From Toxotes chatareus (lineage: Eukaryota; Chordata; Actinopteri; Toxotidae): 64,000 bases of DNA. This document shows, one piece after another, positions 39,853 through 51,700 of this stretch. The notes under the pieces were generated by a model, which ran no database searches, was not told the DNA's origin, and worked only from the letters and a program-made list of their open reading frames with translations. The stretch lies in contig CM028889.1 of assembly GCA_016801885.1 (NCBI GenBank), forward strand, positions 22,202,001-22,266,000, read 5' to 3'. The translations under genes were made by a program, and so were the position numbers. Each line of letters begins with the position of its first letter. Position 1 is the stretch's first letter.

Positions 39853-42800
39853 AAACAAGCTTTTGTTTTGTCATTTGCATTAAGCCTTGTGTTTTGGGCT
39901 CCTTTTTTGTACCCTGTATTGTGTTGAAGTGTATTTGTTTCGAGCCTTTCATCTTATGTGTTTGTCTTGCTTGTTTTGTCTAAAATCGTTTCATTGGCAG
40001 CACAGACCGATTTGCTGTCACAGACCTGAGATGACACCCTGCAGATCACATAGCTCAAACATAAAGGAAAATATGTACTATGTTGACGACTGCAGAAAAT
40101 ACACATTTTTTTTCATGAAACTTCCATTGAGGATTTGCATGCTTATTAAACAATGACAGAGAATAAGGGTACACCCTTATGCCAAAAAGAGGATTTATGA
40201 CCCCTGATTTATGATTTATTTACATTTTCAGATGCAGTGGTGGAACATCAGCTATCGCAATAATAACAGGTGCTTCAGCAAGTTCACACTTAACAGAGAC
40301 ATTCATATTTGTTGTCATTTGTTGTCTCTATGCTGTCCAACCTCATGCAATTTCCCCGCCTGTCTCTCTGCGAGCTAGCCCTTTAAAGACTCTTGACTGC
40401 ATAAGAGCTGATGCTCATGGTGGCAGCAGTTACCATGGCAACAAATGACTGAAGTGTATCTGTTGCCACTGTTACACTGAAAGCTGTCAGAAAGCAGATA
40501 AATAAAATGAAACAGAGGAGGGAAAGTTTTGATTCTGTCTTTCAGAATTGAGCGCCATGTGACAGCTCTGAAGCCATGTGACTTTGATTCACCGCATTCA
40601 GGCAAAAAGTGGATCAGTCATGGACATGGAAACAAGCATATTCATGTGTCAAGTACGCAAAGACTGATGCTACTATTGATTACTGTCAGTGCCACCATGG
40701 TTTTACATTGCCACTCTTGATATTTGCAGCTGTTTTTCTGGTTGCAGAATAATGTTTGACACGCTGATTAATGAGCTTCCTTTGCCTACCTCTCTCTGGC
40801 CATCAGCAATGATGAATTATTCCAGAGCATTAAATCAATCTCTCTGCCATATATGGTAGCTGTTTCCGTACAGCGCGTACAGGCGACAGTGGACAGGAAT
40901 AAATGGTAACTGAAAAAAGACTGACTGCTGTATAAATATTTAAACAAGCAAAAGGGCAGATGGGTCTTTAGAATTAATTACCCCGCTCAGTTTAAATATG
41001 AACATTAGAGGCGACTTACAATGAGTGGAGGCACCATGCTGGAGTCTATGCAATATTAATGAGCGACAGCAAAAGGCTCCTCACCTCTTAAAGTGGAATA
41101 TGCTCACTGGACTACAGATGCAAGCTTTCTGGGGTTGCTGTTGCTCTTAGAAGAAATGCCACTTTAATCTAAAGCACTCTCAGTGAAGTAAGAACTTAAA
41201 TATTGGTTTATAGATTTGCCATTTCACCAGTGTTCATCATGCTTGTGTTTAGGGTCCCATGTGAAGTTGGTTCAGACATCTATCAGATAGGGTTGCAGAA
41301 CATTTCTAGAACTAATACTAGATATTGGTATTAAAACCAACAAGGGTCTGCTAAGTAGACGAGGGTAAGCTAGATGCTAAATACACCCTTATCAGATTAA
41401 AATTTGCAAAAATCAGTAGAAATGTGTCAGGTTACACCTACAGCATGACATAAGTCTAAAAATCACTCTGCTAAAAACATTTTCTATTCATTGTTGAACT
41501 CGCAGAAAGTCACACATAATTGCCCCTTTTAATGTTTTTTATATAACTGCAATGGTGGAGGTGGCGGAGTAAGATGAGATGTTTAATGCTGGAGAATGGG
41601 AGTGGGTAGAAGAGCTCTTAGTCGCAGGAAAAGGGAAGAAAAAGTCATTTCTGGTAATAATGGATATTGGCAATTGCAGGAAGAAATAAAGCGTGGAACA
41701 ATAACGACGTAAGCAAACATGTACTGTAACATGTGACAATAGCACAAAGAAAGCAATATTTCCCAGAGTGTGTGTGTGTGCGTACAGTCCATGAAGGCAC
41801 ACACATGCACCTCCCACGCATCACACACTCTTCACTTCACTCACACCCTCCACACTGCCCACAAATACACACATACTACTTCACGCGGCGAGGTTATAAA
41901 AATGCTCTCTCTCCACACACACACACACACACACACACACTCAGTCACTCACAGCTACCTACCTCATGCCCCTGTGGCTCAGCTGGCATCACTCATGCTC
42001 TGTGAGCTGTTACAAAACAAAAGGTCTTCATCCTTCCATCGCTGAACATTACTCACTGCTCTCACAGAGAGGATGCTGTGTGTTGCATGTGGTGGGCCGC
42101 TCTATTCAGTATTTCTGGCATTAGGAAGGACATGTGGGCCATTTTGTTTCCTGGACGATATGTAGACTTAACATAACATAAGAAAGCCGCCTAGTGAGGA
42201 CACATTGAGTGCAACAGTGACAGTGAATACAACTATTGTAAAACCCTCTATTAGAAACTCTCCCTCTTCCTTTTGTGTGAACCCTTGCCTTTTTTCTCCT
42301 GTTAGCTGAATGCCATGTGAAAGCCAAGCTGTTTTTTTTTTCATTCTTTATAATATAACTTGTTTCTTTGTTTTGTCACAGGTAGATCAGTTGCATTGTA
42401 TTTTGCATTTTTTTGTGTGTAATTATTCATCAGCTCCTGTATGTGCGGAAAATTGTCAAAATGTCCTTTTGTGTCCATCGTATTGTATAGAAGTAATTTG
42501 TGATGTAGGGAGTGAAGGTCTAGGAAATGCATTTTGATATTCATGAATGACAAACTTACTATTCATACTAATGGGGATGGTAGATCTTTCCACCAGGCCC
42601 TAATTAAGACCACAGAAGCTCCATTACTTTGTGTGTGTGTGTGATGAATGGACTGATTGAAATGTGTGAAAGAGAAAGGGCACACTCCATAATGAGATGA
42701 CACTAGTCACGACCCCATTTAAATTTTTTTCTTCTGGTCACACACACACACACACACACACTCATACACATCTTTGTCCCATGTTTGTCAGTATGTCCTT

Positions 42801-44609
42801 TGTAGATCTGTGAGTTTGTTTCTTATTTGCTAACAAGCTGTCAGAGGGTTGATGTATTGCCTTTGTCCCTGCTGCTGAGCGGTTGTTTTCAAAAAAAAAT
42901 TATATAATGTCAGGAGAACACTTTATTCTGGAGAGTGTGAAGATATTTTATTTGCGGAAAATCAAGTAGTATGTGGCTAAACTTTAAAATAACTCAGTTA
43001 TCAGACTAAGATTTTCTTTATCTTTTTTTGTGCTTTGTGCTTTCATCAAAATGTTTACAGTGTTGTGAGGAGGAAGAGGAAGAGGAAGATGAGCCCATCT
43101 CCGGAGAGAATGATGTCCTTTACTCCCAGGTAAGCATGTGCTATATAAAGCCAAGCCCTGGAGAGTAATGAGAGGAAAAGGGCAGAGGGCTGGCTGAAAG
43201 ACCTGCATAGATACAACAGATTCTGGTATGTGGCTGAAAATAAACACCGCTGGCAAATTATTAACAGACCTATTTATCAAAGTCAGAAAAACAATTGTTT
43301 GTTATAAATACATTTGTGCATAATAACCTTTCATCACCTATTGTGACATGCAATTGCATATTCGTGATTTCTCTTGGACGCAAACAAAATCTGTTATACA
43401 AAAAAAGATGGCTCTATATGCATCCATTTAAATAAAATAATTGCAGTCTGACACTATGATTAACAAAATGATTTCTTCATTTCACAGCATCCCTTTGGGA
43501 AATGCCACTTAGTCTGACATTGATTAGAATATGTTCAAAAATGTAAAACATAAATGCTGAGGGAATATTTGGGAGCAATTCAGAAGGAAATGGGATGTAT
43601 TAATTATGTTAACACAATATCAAAAGCAACTGTTACATAACATGACCTTTTTGCTGAATGCTGTCTAGACCTGCTGTTTGTGAATTTTTCAGGGATGAAT
43701 ACAGTAAATTAAGTCTCTCACTCCAAGTGCGTGTTTGCCCACCCTTATTCAACCCCCTCATTCATCTTTCACTCAGCTGTCACATACACAGCAACCTCAA
43801 ATTCTCAGTCCTTTTTCAGTCTTGCCTGACTCCTCTGCTCGTTTTCATTGCTCTTTACTTTGATCTTTTACTCTCTTCCACTTCCTCTGCCCCTCTGATT
43901 GAGCCAACTTTTGTCCTCGTCACAGACTCCTTTAGGAAAATGGCTTTTCTTCCCATGTGATGAGGCACGCCATCATGGCAGGGTTGGGTGATACAGGATG
44001 ATGATTAGCCGCGTAATGAGGGTCTGTTCCATTTATAAGCATTAGAGAACTTCAGTTTTCTGCATCTTCTTTTACTACAGTATTTTTGTGCTTAATTTGA
44101 TGTTTGCATATTGGCTTCTGTAATATTTTATTTTAGTAATTTAATAATAATAATAATAATAAAAATACATTTCCTAATTATTAGAATTTTATTGAAAGAA
44201 CTGCTCATTTGTTATTCCTGTAATATTGGAAACTTACTCTTCATATATGTTGATATGTTTGCTCATATGTTGTTTTTGCACATTCAGCAGACCTTGTATG
44301 TTCTGACTAAAAGACTCACACTAGTGAGAATGAATTTGAATCAACTGATTAGCAGTGTATCAGCTGAACACTGTCTCCACTTTCCCTGTAATTAGAACCA
44401 AATGACATACTTCTTTCTTAAGAATTAAGTATATGGAATTACAGACCAACAAAGGAAGTCATTACATGGTATCATCGCATGCATTATGTTGAACTTTAAA
44501 TAATAAGAGAGAGAACTTTGTTCTGTTGCAGTGTGACCTGCTACAACATGAAACACTGTGTGACGCTGTCGACGATGATACTGTAGTTGTGTCAGCAGCT
44601 ATGGCCTGA
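37365..44609 (+). CDS. Possible unidentified plus-strand gene (four phase-0 exons)
   Basis: I do not recognise any family. Candidate exons: 37365-37421 (LMTGTDIASVNNFGRLFAK), 38869-38925 (THHNDPPKPFATSMRKLVK), 43061-43129 (CC, seven Glu, then DEPISGENDVLYSQ) and 44532-44609 (CDLLQHETLCDAV... ending with TGA at 44607-44609). Each has an AG acceptor, mostly with a pyrimidine tract, and the last three have good context. All are open in phase 0, so they would splice in frame. The donor of the first candidate (gtgtta) is weak. The third and fourth exons also have a second open frame. Exons this short can arise by chance in 20 kb, so this could be a non-coding RNA or nothing. Confidence 0.22.
39793..39848. 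repeat. (GT)n microsatellite
   Basis: 28 uninterrupted GT units, the longest dinucleotide array in the window. Confidence 0.98.
41914..41940. repeat. (CA)n microsatellite
   Basis: About 13 CA units, in a longer CA-rich stretch from about 41770. Confidence 0.95.
42739..42761. repeat. (CA)n microsatellite
   Basis: About 11 CA units. Confidence 0.95.
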
Positions 44610-47600
44610 GGAGGGATTTGCAGGCTGACTAACAGAAGGTGCTAGCAGCGCTCAATATGTCATTGTCTCCTGTTTGGCTAATTGCAGCATGGTGCCAGTG
44701 TCAGCCCTCTGGCTAGCCAACATACAAAGGCACACACACTAAAGTGCACATTCATACGCAGATATCCACATTTACACACTCATCACACTTATCATTCAGA
44801 CTGAATGCCAAATCAAATTGCATGATCTCACATTAATTTGTGTGGGCTAAGATTGTAATGCATCTATGGAGATTTAGTCACTTCCAGTGACACTAAAATG
44901 TAGAATTATCTTTTGCATAGTTTGCGTAAGCTTCAACCCAACAAGGTTTGTATAGGATTTTATGCAAACTGTTGTCAAAAACCTTTGTAAAGCAGGATCT
45001 TCCCCAAGCCCTTCTCTACTGGCTTTTCAGTATTTTCAGTTGCCTCTTCTTATTGCGGTCACTTATTGGTGAGTCAAACATGGTGACAAAAGGCTACAGT
45101 TGTGGCAGCCTCCTCAGAGCTGTTTATAATCAAGCCTCCACAATCACAGACTCTAGCACCATGCTCCTGGAGCAGGCAGTCTGATGTTAAGATTAGTCTT
45201 TTTATTGTCTCTGATTACATGTTGGTCTGATTGCTGTACAGTATAGGATCTACTTTTCTTGAAGTCAGACATGTCTCTGGGGTCACAGGGGAAATTATGT
45301 GTATTTATTTATTAGCCTATCTTGTTTTATTGTGTTAGTCTTTGAATTGGAACATTTATTTTTCCATAGTGGAGCTTAATGAGCTCCCTGGAACTGTGAC
45401 TGTGTCCACAAAGGACCCAATTAAATTAAACATGAGGACCATCATTCTTCTCTCCCCTTGCTTGTGTGTTTTGTGATTCTCCCACCTCCAGAATGGTAGG
45501 ACGTGGAAAGGGGAATGATCTGATTCATTTTCTGTTGCCAATTAATTGTAATTTAAGCATGTCAGACCAGACTCTTGTTTGTGTGTGGTTGGAAATTTGA
45601 TTACTTCCTTGTCTACCTGATCCGAGGACACAAATTGTTTCATACACAACTTAGGGATTGTACACAAATTATTAGTGGGGAGGAGAGGTTAGAAAATGGT
45701 GAGGGTCGTGTATTTTTTCTTTTTGCTGAAGGCACAGCAGTGAGACTTGTTTTTTTTTTTGGAAGAAAACATTTTAACAGCCTAGATTTATATTTCAGCA
45801 TGTTCTGGTGAGATTAATGAAATAAACAAATAGTCTTAAATTATGTTTCTGCAAACAATGATGCACTATGAGATAGACAGAGGACAACAATCCTGTCTCT
45901 CTTTTAGGGATTTATATCACACTTAATGCTACCACCATCTTAAACTCTTTATACTACACATTCCTCTTTTTTGTGATCAAAGGTGGAAGGAGTTATACCA
46001 GCCAAGTTCTATATTTTGAGATATTCAGTGGAGAATACTTTTTTCTAAGTCAAGCCTAAGGCCTGAATAAAATATTAATAATGCTTTGAAGGATCTTGTA
46101 ATATAAAAAACAGAATCTCCCTCCCCACTCTAGTAACTTTTGTACAGTCAATGACTCCATCTATTGTTCAATATTCATTATTATCACTATTTCAAAATTC
46201 ACTGTTCTATTATTCATATTAAGAGGGGGAGTTCCTGACATCCTCGCATTACGTTTACTATCAGTTAAATGGTTTTCGTGTTTATTTCTGTCATTATTTT
46301 GTGGTATTTTTTACTGGAAATGTATCATAGGTAGTTACATGTCACAGGAAGACCGTATGAATAACCGGAACAATCAAAACTTTGGCTTGTACTGAATTCT
46401 AAAGCAGTTTTAGTTTTGTGGTGGGAGGCCAGACTTTATCCTACATTGCTTTTACTTACCAAGGGCATTCGACTTTAACACCCACATACATCAGTCCACT
46501 ACAGTGGAGAAGGAGAAGCCTCTGGGTTTCATACCGCAGTGCTGAGACACACAGAGAGGGGGGGAGAGAGAGAGAGAGAGAGGGAGAGGTGTGGTTGTAG
46601 CTGAGTATTTTCTCTTTGTTTTTGTTAATACCTCTTGCAATTTTTTTTTTTTTTTTTTTTTTAAATATGGAGGCTTTTATGCTCACCCATTCACTGCCCT
46701 CAACAACCCCTGTTCCCTCAGTGATTTCCGGAAATGTAAGTTTTCTCCCCGTTAGCCGCCAACTCCACCAGCAGCTGAAATCGCACATTAGAGGAGAGCG
46801 TGTCTTTAGGTTGCCATAGCAACAGGGTGAGTCATTCTGCTGCAGTCAGTTTAGTCACACTCGCACTGACTGTATGTTTCCCTCTCTTCACTCTTCTTTT
46901 TCTTTTTTTTCTTCCATCTCACTGTCCCTCCACCTTCCCGCCCTTCACACACACACACACACATACACACAAACACACACAGACAGAGTTCTGTTTGTCA
47001 GTTATCCCTGGTTATTCTCAAACACAGCATAAAGAGAGGGTAAAAGGCGATCTAAAAAAAAGGTACCGTGTGTGTGTGCATTTGTGATGTGAGTGAGCGA
47101 TGGAGCAGGCTGATAATAAGGGCAAGCGGAATGTCGCTGCTCTCGCTTTGATTACTTATTTATGGATCAGGCTAATCAGTAAACCCACAGCTGAGAAGCA
47201 CACTTTGAAGGAGGCGGGTGGTGTGAGAGGAGATGAAGGAGGCAAAAGGAGGAAGTGGGCACCTACGACTCATTTTCTTCCAAAAACATTTGTTTGCTCT
47301 GATTAAATGAGCGCAATTTGCAGAAAGTGGATTTTTTTTCTCTCTTTTTTTTCTTTTTTGTTGTTGTTTGATTGCCATTATGGGAAGTTGTTTCCTGTTT
47401 TTCTGTAATAAGACTTTGCAAGTGCACAGCGGTGTCTCCCAACATTAGCAATTCGAACCTGCTTTAGAAATGAATCATCAAACACCTCCTTGTCTGCTGA
47501 TAGGGAAATGAAAATCAAACTATGGATGAGTCACATTAGCCAGCAACCATAGTTCAATGTAAATAAACCCTAATTGAAAGGATATGGCTTAATATGTTCA

Positions 47601-47904
47601 ATGAACAGTATTTTAATCCTCACACGACCAACTATATAATTATACAAAGTTGTCGATGATGTGAATGCATCATGAAGTTGCTCACATGGGGATTTTTCTC
47701 ATCTCTACCATTCATATCACAGCAAAGACCCATGTTTTCACAGTAACAATCAGCAACACCTGCTGACCAGAGGTACGAAGAAAAAAAAAAAAAAGACTTA
47801 AACATTACTTCAAATTCATGATTTGCTGACAATATTGTAGAATTAGCAATGAGAAGAAAACTAGCAACCGGTTGTAAACATACAGCAGTGTTAAAATTGT
47901 GCGT

Positions 47905-48770
47905 ACACCTGAGCGTGACATGCTAGCAGAGGTACTGAGCCTCTGGTGCTTTGAGCTAACATGCTAACATCCTCATGTCAGTGACGGTGCTAACAGGCTT
48001 ATGTTTGTCACAACTGAGCAAGGATTGAACCCAAATGCACGACTCAACAACGGAGTTCAAAAAAGGACAGTCTTTATTTAAGAAACAAAAATCGCTTGTG
48101 GCGAGGCAAAAAAGGCAACAAAAAATAAAAGACCACAAAAACACAAAATCACTCTTAGCGAGGAAAAATACTTGACTATGAAATAAACCAAACAAAGTAT
48201 CAACAAAACAACACAAAAGATGAAAGAGCAAACTGTGAACAAGAGGATGAGGGACACACTGGTTCTACTATCCACAGACAAGACAAACTGGAACAGAACA
48301 AAGGGAGACACAGACAATATATAGACACTATAGTTAATAGGGAACAGGTGGAAACAATCAGGACGGGGAAGACAATCAGACTAGCAGGAACACAAGACGA
48401 AGGGCAAGCTAACCCTAACCCCTAAACATAACGGGACATTATTTCCTCCCTGTGACAATGTTTAGCAGTTACGGTGTTCACCATGTTCGTCATCTTTGTT
48501 TAGCATGATAACACGCAAACATTTACTACTTGGAACTAGACACAAAGTAGGCTGATGGGAACGTTGTTAGCTTTGTAGGTGTCTGATCATGAGTCAAAGT
48601 ATTGGGAAATAATTTTGACCTTATGATAGGGCTAGATGAAAAGTTAAGCATTTACCAAACTATTTACAATCCATCCTGAGGGGGGCATTCATAGCAATGC
48701 ATCCAGTTGCTGTTAAGATATTTCAGTCTGGACCAAAGTGGTGGACTTACTGACCAACAAGCTGCCATTA
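47905..48770. repeat. Teleost interspersed repeat, copy 2 ('gctaacatgctaac' family), interrupted
   Basis: The left part (about 47905-48004) has 'gagctaacatgctaacatcc'. The right part (48459-48770) resumes with 'atgtttagcagttacggtgt' and ends near 'atttcagtctggaccaaagt'. Between them lies a separate 454-bp element. The same blocks in inverse orientation occur at about 63180-63345 and 23985-24350. Confidence 0.8.
48005..48458. mobile_element. Non-autonomous DNA element nested in a repeat
   Basis: The segment begins ttgtcaca and ends tgtgacaa, giving short perfect inverted ends. It is flanked by ATGTT on both sides (48000-48004 region and 48458-48463). Removing it restores the host repeat. It has no coding capacity beyond a meaningless K/F-rich frame. 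The interior is A-rich with loosely repeated blocks (for example '...caaaaacacaaaatcactc...'). I assign no superfamily; a 5-bp target duplication and TGTCACA ends would need database comparison. Confidence 0.7.
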
Positions 48771-51700
48771 ATCCTTATCAGCTGCTGTTTGTTTGTCTGT
48801 CTGTATTTCACACACATGAACCGGATCTCCAGATCTCATTTTAGCCTAGTTCAGACCCATGTGCAGTACCTCTTAAAGCAGAGCTCAGATCTAAGCTATT
48901 TCACCATGTTTCTCCTTCATCTCTGTTGTTACCCTTCTCTGCTTTGGTTACTGGTTTGCATTGTTTCTATCAGCCCAGTGATAAGAAGGGAAATGTAAAT
49001 TACAACAGAAGAAAAGTTTATTTCCAGCTGGCCAATTTCCTCGGCAACTTTACTTGTCTCCTTCAGTTCCTAAAGCCCCGAGTGACCTGGACAAGTATTG
49101 GTATTTAGATGAGGAGGATAATTTGAGTCACAACCCTCCAGGCACGTTTCTGTGGTAGTGCTGTCACCGATGTTGATGTTTTGGATTGCATGTCTCAAGA
49201 CGCAGTGAGTCACTCTTGTCTTTAATTTACGTCAGTGTTGACCCACGTCTCTCCCTAGGTTGTCTTAAGGAGGATTGGAGAGATCACCGGGGTTGGGTAA
49301 ACACTGGATGGGCACTCAGGAGTCTGTGTGTGACAGGTTAACAAGAGGGAGATGGAGAATGTCTCCATCTGCAGAATCACAGAAAGGTCTGGAAAAAAAT
49401 CGAGTGAAAAGAGTTTCCACATTCAGTAGGCACAGTAACCACAGTGGACAAGTGAGGAAAACCACTGTCCAAACATTCAAACTGTTTTATACAAATATGT
49501 ATCACCTCTAATATTGTTTGTTCTCTAAGATTGTTTCTGTCTGTCTGTTTAATGCATTTAACAAAAAAATGAAAATGAAATCCTTGAGCATGTAAAAGCC
49601 TGGACAAGATCTTTCACCAGGCTTTAATGAAACACATCACTACAGTTAAAGGGGTAGCTGATAAAGCTGACAAATAAATGATAACTCTCTGGTGTGTGGA
49701 ATAATGTCTGGATGTGTGTGGGTGTGTTTTTGTCCTTCAACCCATCAAGAAGCATAGCCACTGTAACAAATACCCCAAAAGCTTTAGTCTGCATGTAATA
49801 ACAAAGCTAAGCAGTGGAGAGTTCTCCTACGTCCCCAGAGAGGTGGGAGGTGGGTGGGGGCGCACACACAATGAAAGTGCTGGATGACGCAGCTGAGAAA
49901 GGAAAGGCAGGCAGGGAGGAATGGATAGAGCAGAATCCTGAACAAGAAGAAGAGGAAGAGGAGGAGGAGGAGGAGGAGAGAAGGGAGCGTAGGCAGACTG
50001 CGTGGGAAGGAGATGCTGCATAATCAGCTTTCTAGGGTTTTCTCTTGCTCTCTTTTTCTCTTTACTTTCTTTTGAGATCTTTTTTTTTTTAAATTTCTGA
50101 GTGATATCAGCCCATTCATCTCTGTCAGCGCTATATGTGTCTGCCTCGCTGTCTTTCCTCGTCCTTTCGTCTTTGCCTCTGTGGCTATCTTAAGTTTCAC
50201 TCTTTTTGTTCTTTCCCCACATTTCTCTATGACTCATTTAGTAGCACACGTTAAGGCACTTCAATGGACTCTCCACTTTTTTCGTAAAAGAATGAAAAAT
50301 CATCTTATGAATATCTGCAATCAGACACTACATATCTAAAGGAGGACACTAGTATTATTGCCATTATTGTTGCTTGTATTTAGCACATCACAAGTGGACA
50401 AATACAAAAAGTATTGTATTTAATTCACAAAATGACACTGTAGTACACAACTAAGGCCTACTGAGTCAACATTACTTCACACTCATCAGCTTTTAGCATC
50501 ACATTTGTTTAGTCGAGTATAATAAGTGAGAAACAGAATATCTGTGAAATCGTGAGCAAAGAGGAGCCCAGTGAGTCACTGGCATCTCTCGCATGTTCGA
50601 ACGGCACCTGGAGCTGCTCTTTTAAAAGGCAATCTGGTGAGAGAGTGAGAGAAAGAGAGAGAGGCGGGGGAGGAGGAGAATGCGTGGGTGGAGGGGGAAC
50701 AGAGGAGCAGGTGGTGGTGGTGGTGAAGGGAGGAAGGGATGGGATTTTCCTCTCAGAAACGTCCCTGAATACTGAACACCTCCCTGACAGTCGTCTCATG
50801 TTGGAGGCAGAGGAGGAGGGGAGGTGAGGGAGAGGTGCAGGGGATTGCTGAGACAAATATGTGTTCATTCATGTGTGTAAGGTAGACCTTAAATGTGCAA
50901 TGTGTGGGCGGGTGTGTGAAGCAAGGGCCACAAAAAAACAGGGAACACCATCGCCATCACTATTTGTGGTTCTAGACGGTATGAGTAACACTTAAGTTGT
51001 GAATGGAGCAGCCTGAATAAGTTACAGTGTTTACTTAGAGGAGGGAAGCAAGTGCACCGAACTGACAAACAAACCATGACAGCTGAGGCATTTCAAAATG
51101 TCTGCATTCATGTGATTTTGTCTTTTTGTGGATTGTCTGTCTGTCTGCAAGACTTCAGTTTCTGTGTAAAAACAAAATCCATAGCGCAGATACAAAGCAG
51201 AAAAACTGAATAAGAAGTGGCAGGGTTGGATATGGATTAAACAGAGCATCCTGTACACACAAGGTCACAAGTTCAATACCCATAGCAGCCCACCAGGAGG
51301 CATGTAGAAAACTGAAGTCCTGATGTTGCATCCAGGCCAGCCTCTGTTCCTCTAACTTCTGTAACTCACAGCAATCTCTCACTAAGCTTTACTTTCATCT
51401 CTCAACATGTCCCTGTGCTTTACTTTCCATATTATAAGAAAAACTGGGCTCCACTACAATGGTCATGGAGCTTATAGGAAATTGTGCAGTTTATTAATAT
51501 GAAAGTTTAGTATGCAGCAATATTAGATAGTTTTTGTTTAAATTACCACTTTAATTAAACAAATCAAAATGTGAATGCAGCCTTTATCTTAATGTAATGT
51601 CTGAAAGGATGCATGGAGATTTCCATTCACCTCTGCATTGGTATTTTGACAGAGACTTGGACGTGGATGTGTAAACAGCCTCAAAGGATTTTTCGCTGGA

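Larger units (their letters stand above)
39849..47900. other. Gene-poor DNA, middle part
   Basis: No confirmed gene. It contains CA arrays (above), a short (GA)n at 46564-46582, a T run of about 20 nt near 46640-46662, and other simple sequence. Confidence 0.5.

Noticed and set aside
39752..39983. Open frames with Cys-Val or Thr-His repeats on both strands
   Set aside because: Product of the 56-bp (GT)n array.
40230..40268. Plus-strand segment ATGCAGTGGTGGAACATC... between tttcag and gtgctt
   Set aside because: Two frames are open, and it has no phase link or recognisable product; likely chance.
48078..48317. 79-aa and 91-aa Phe-rich minus-strand frames
   Set aside because: They fall inside the A-rich interior of the nested DNA element and have no protein-like motif.
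49814..50023. Glu-rich 69-aa plus-strand open frame
   Set aside because: Low-complexity GAG/GAA run with no splice or start context and no family resemblance.
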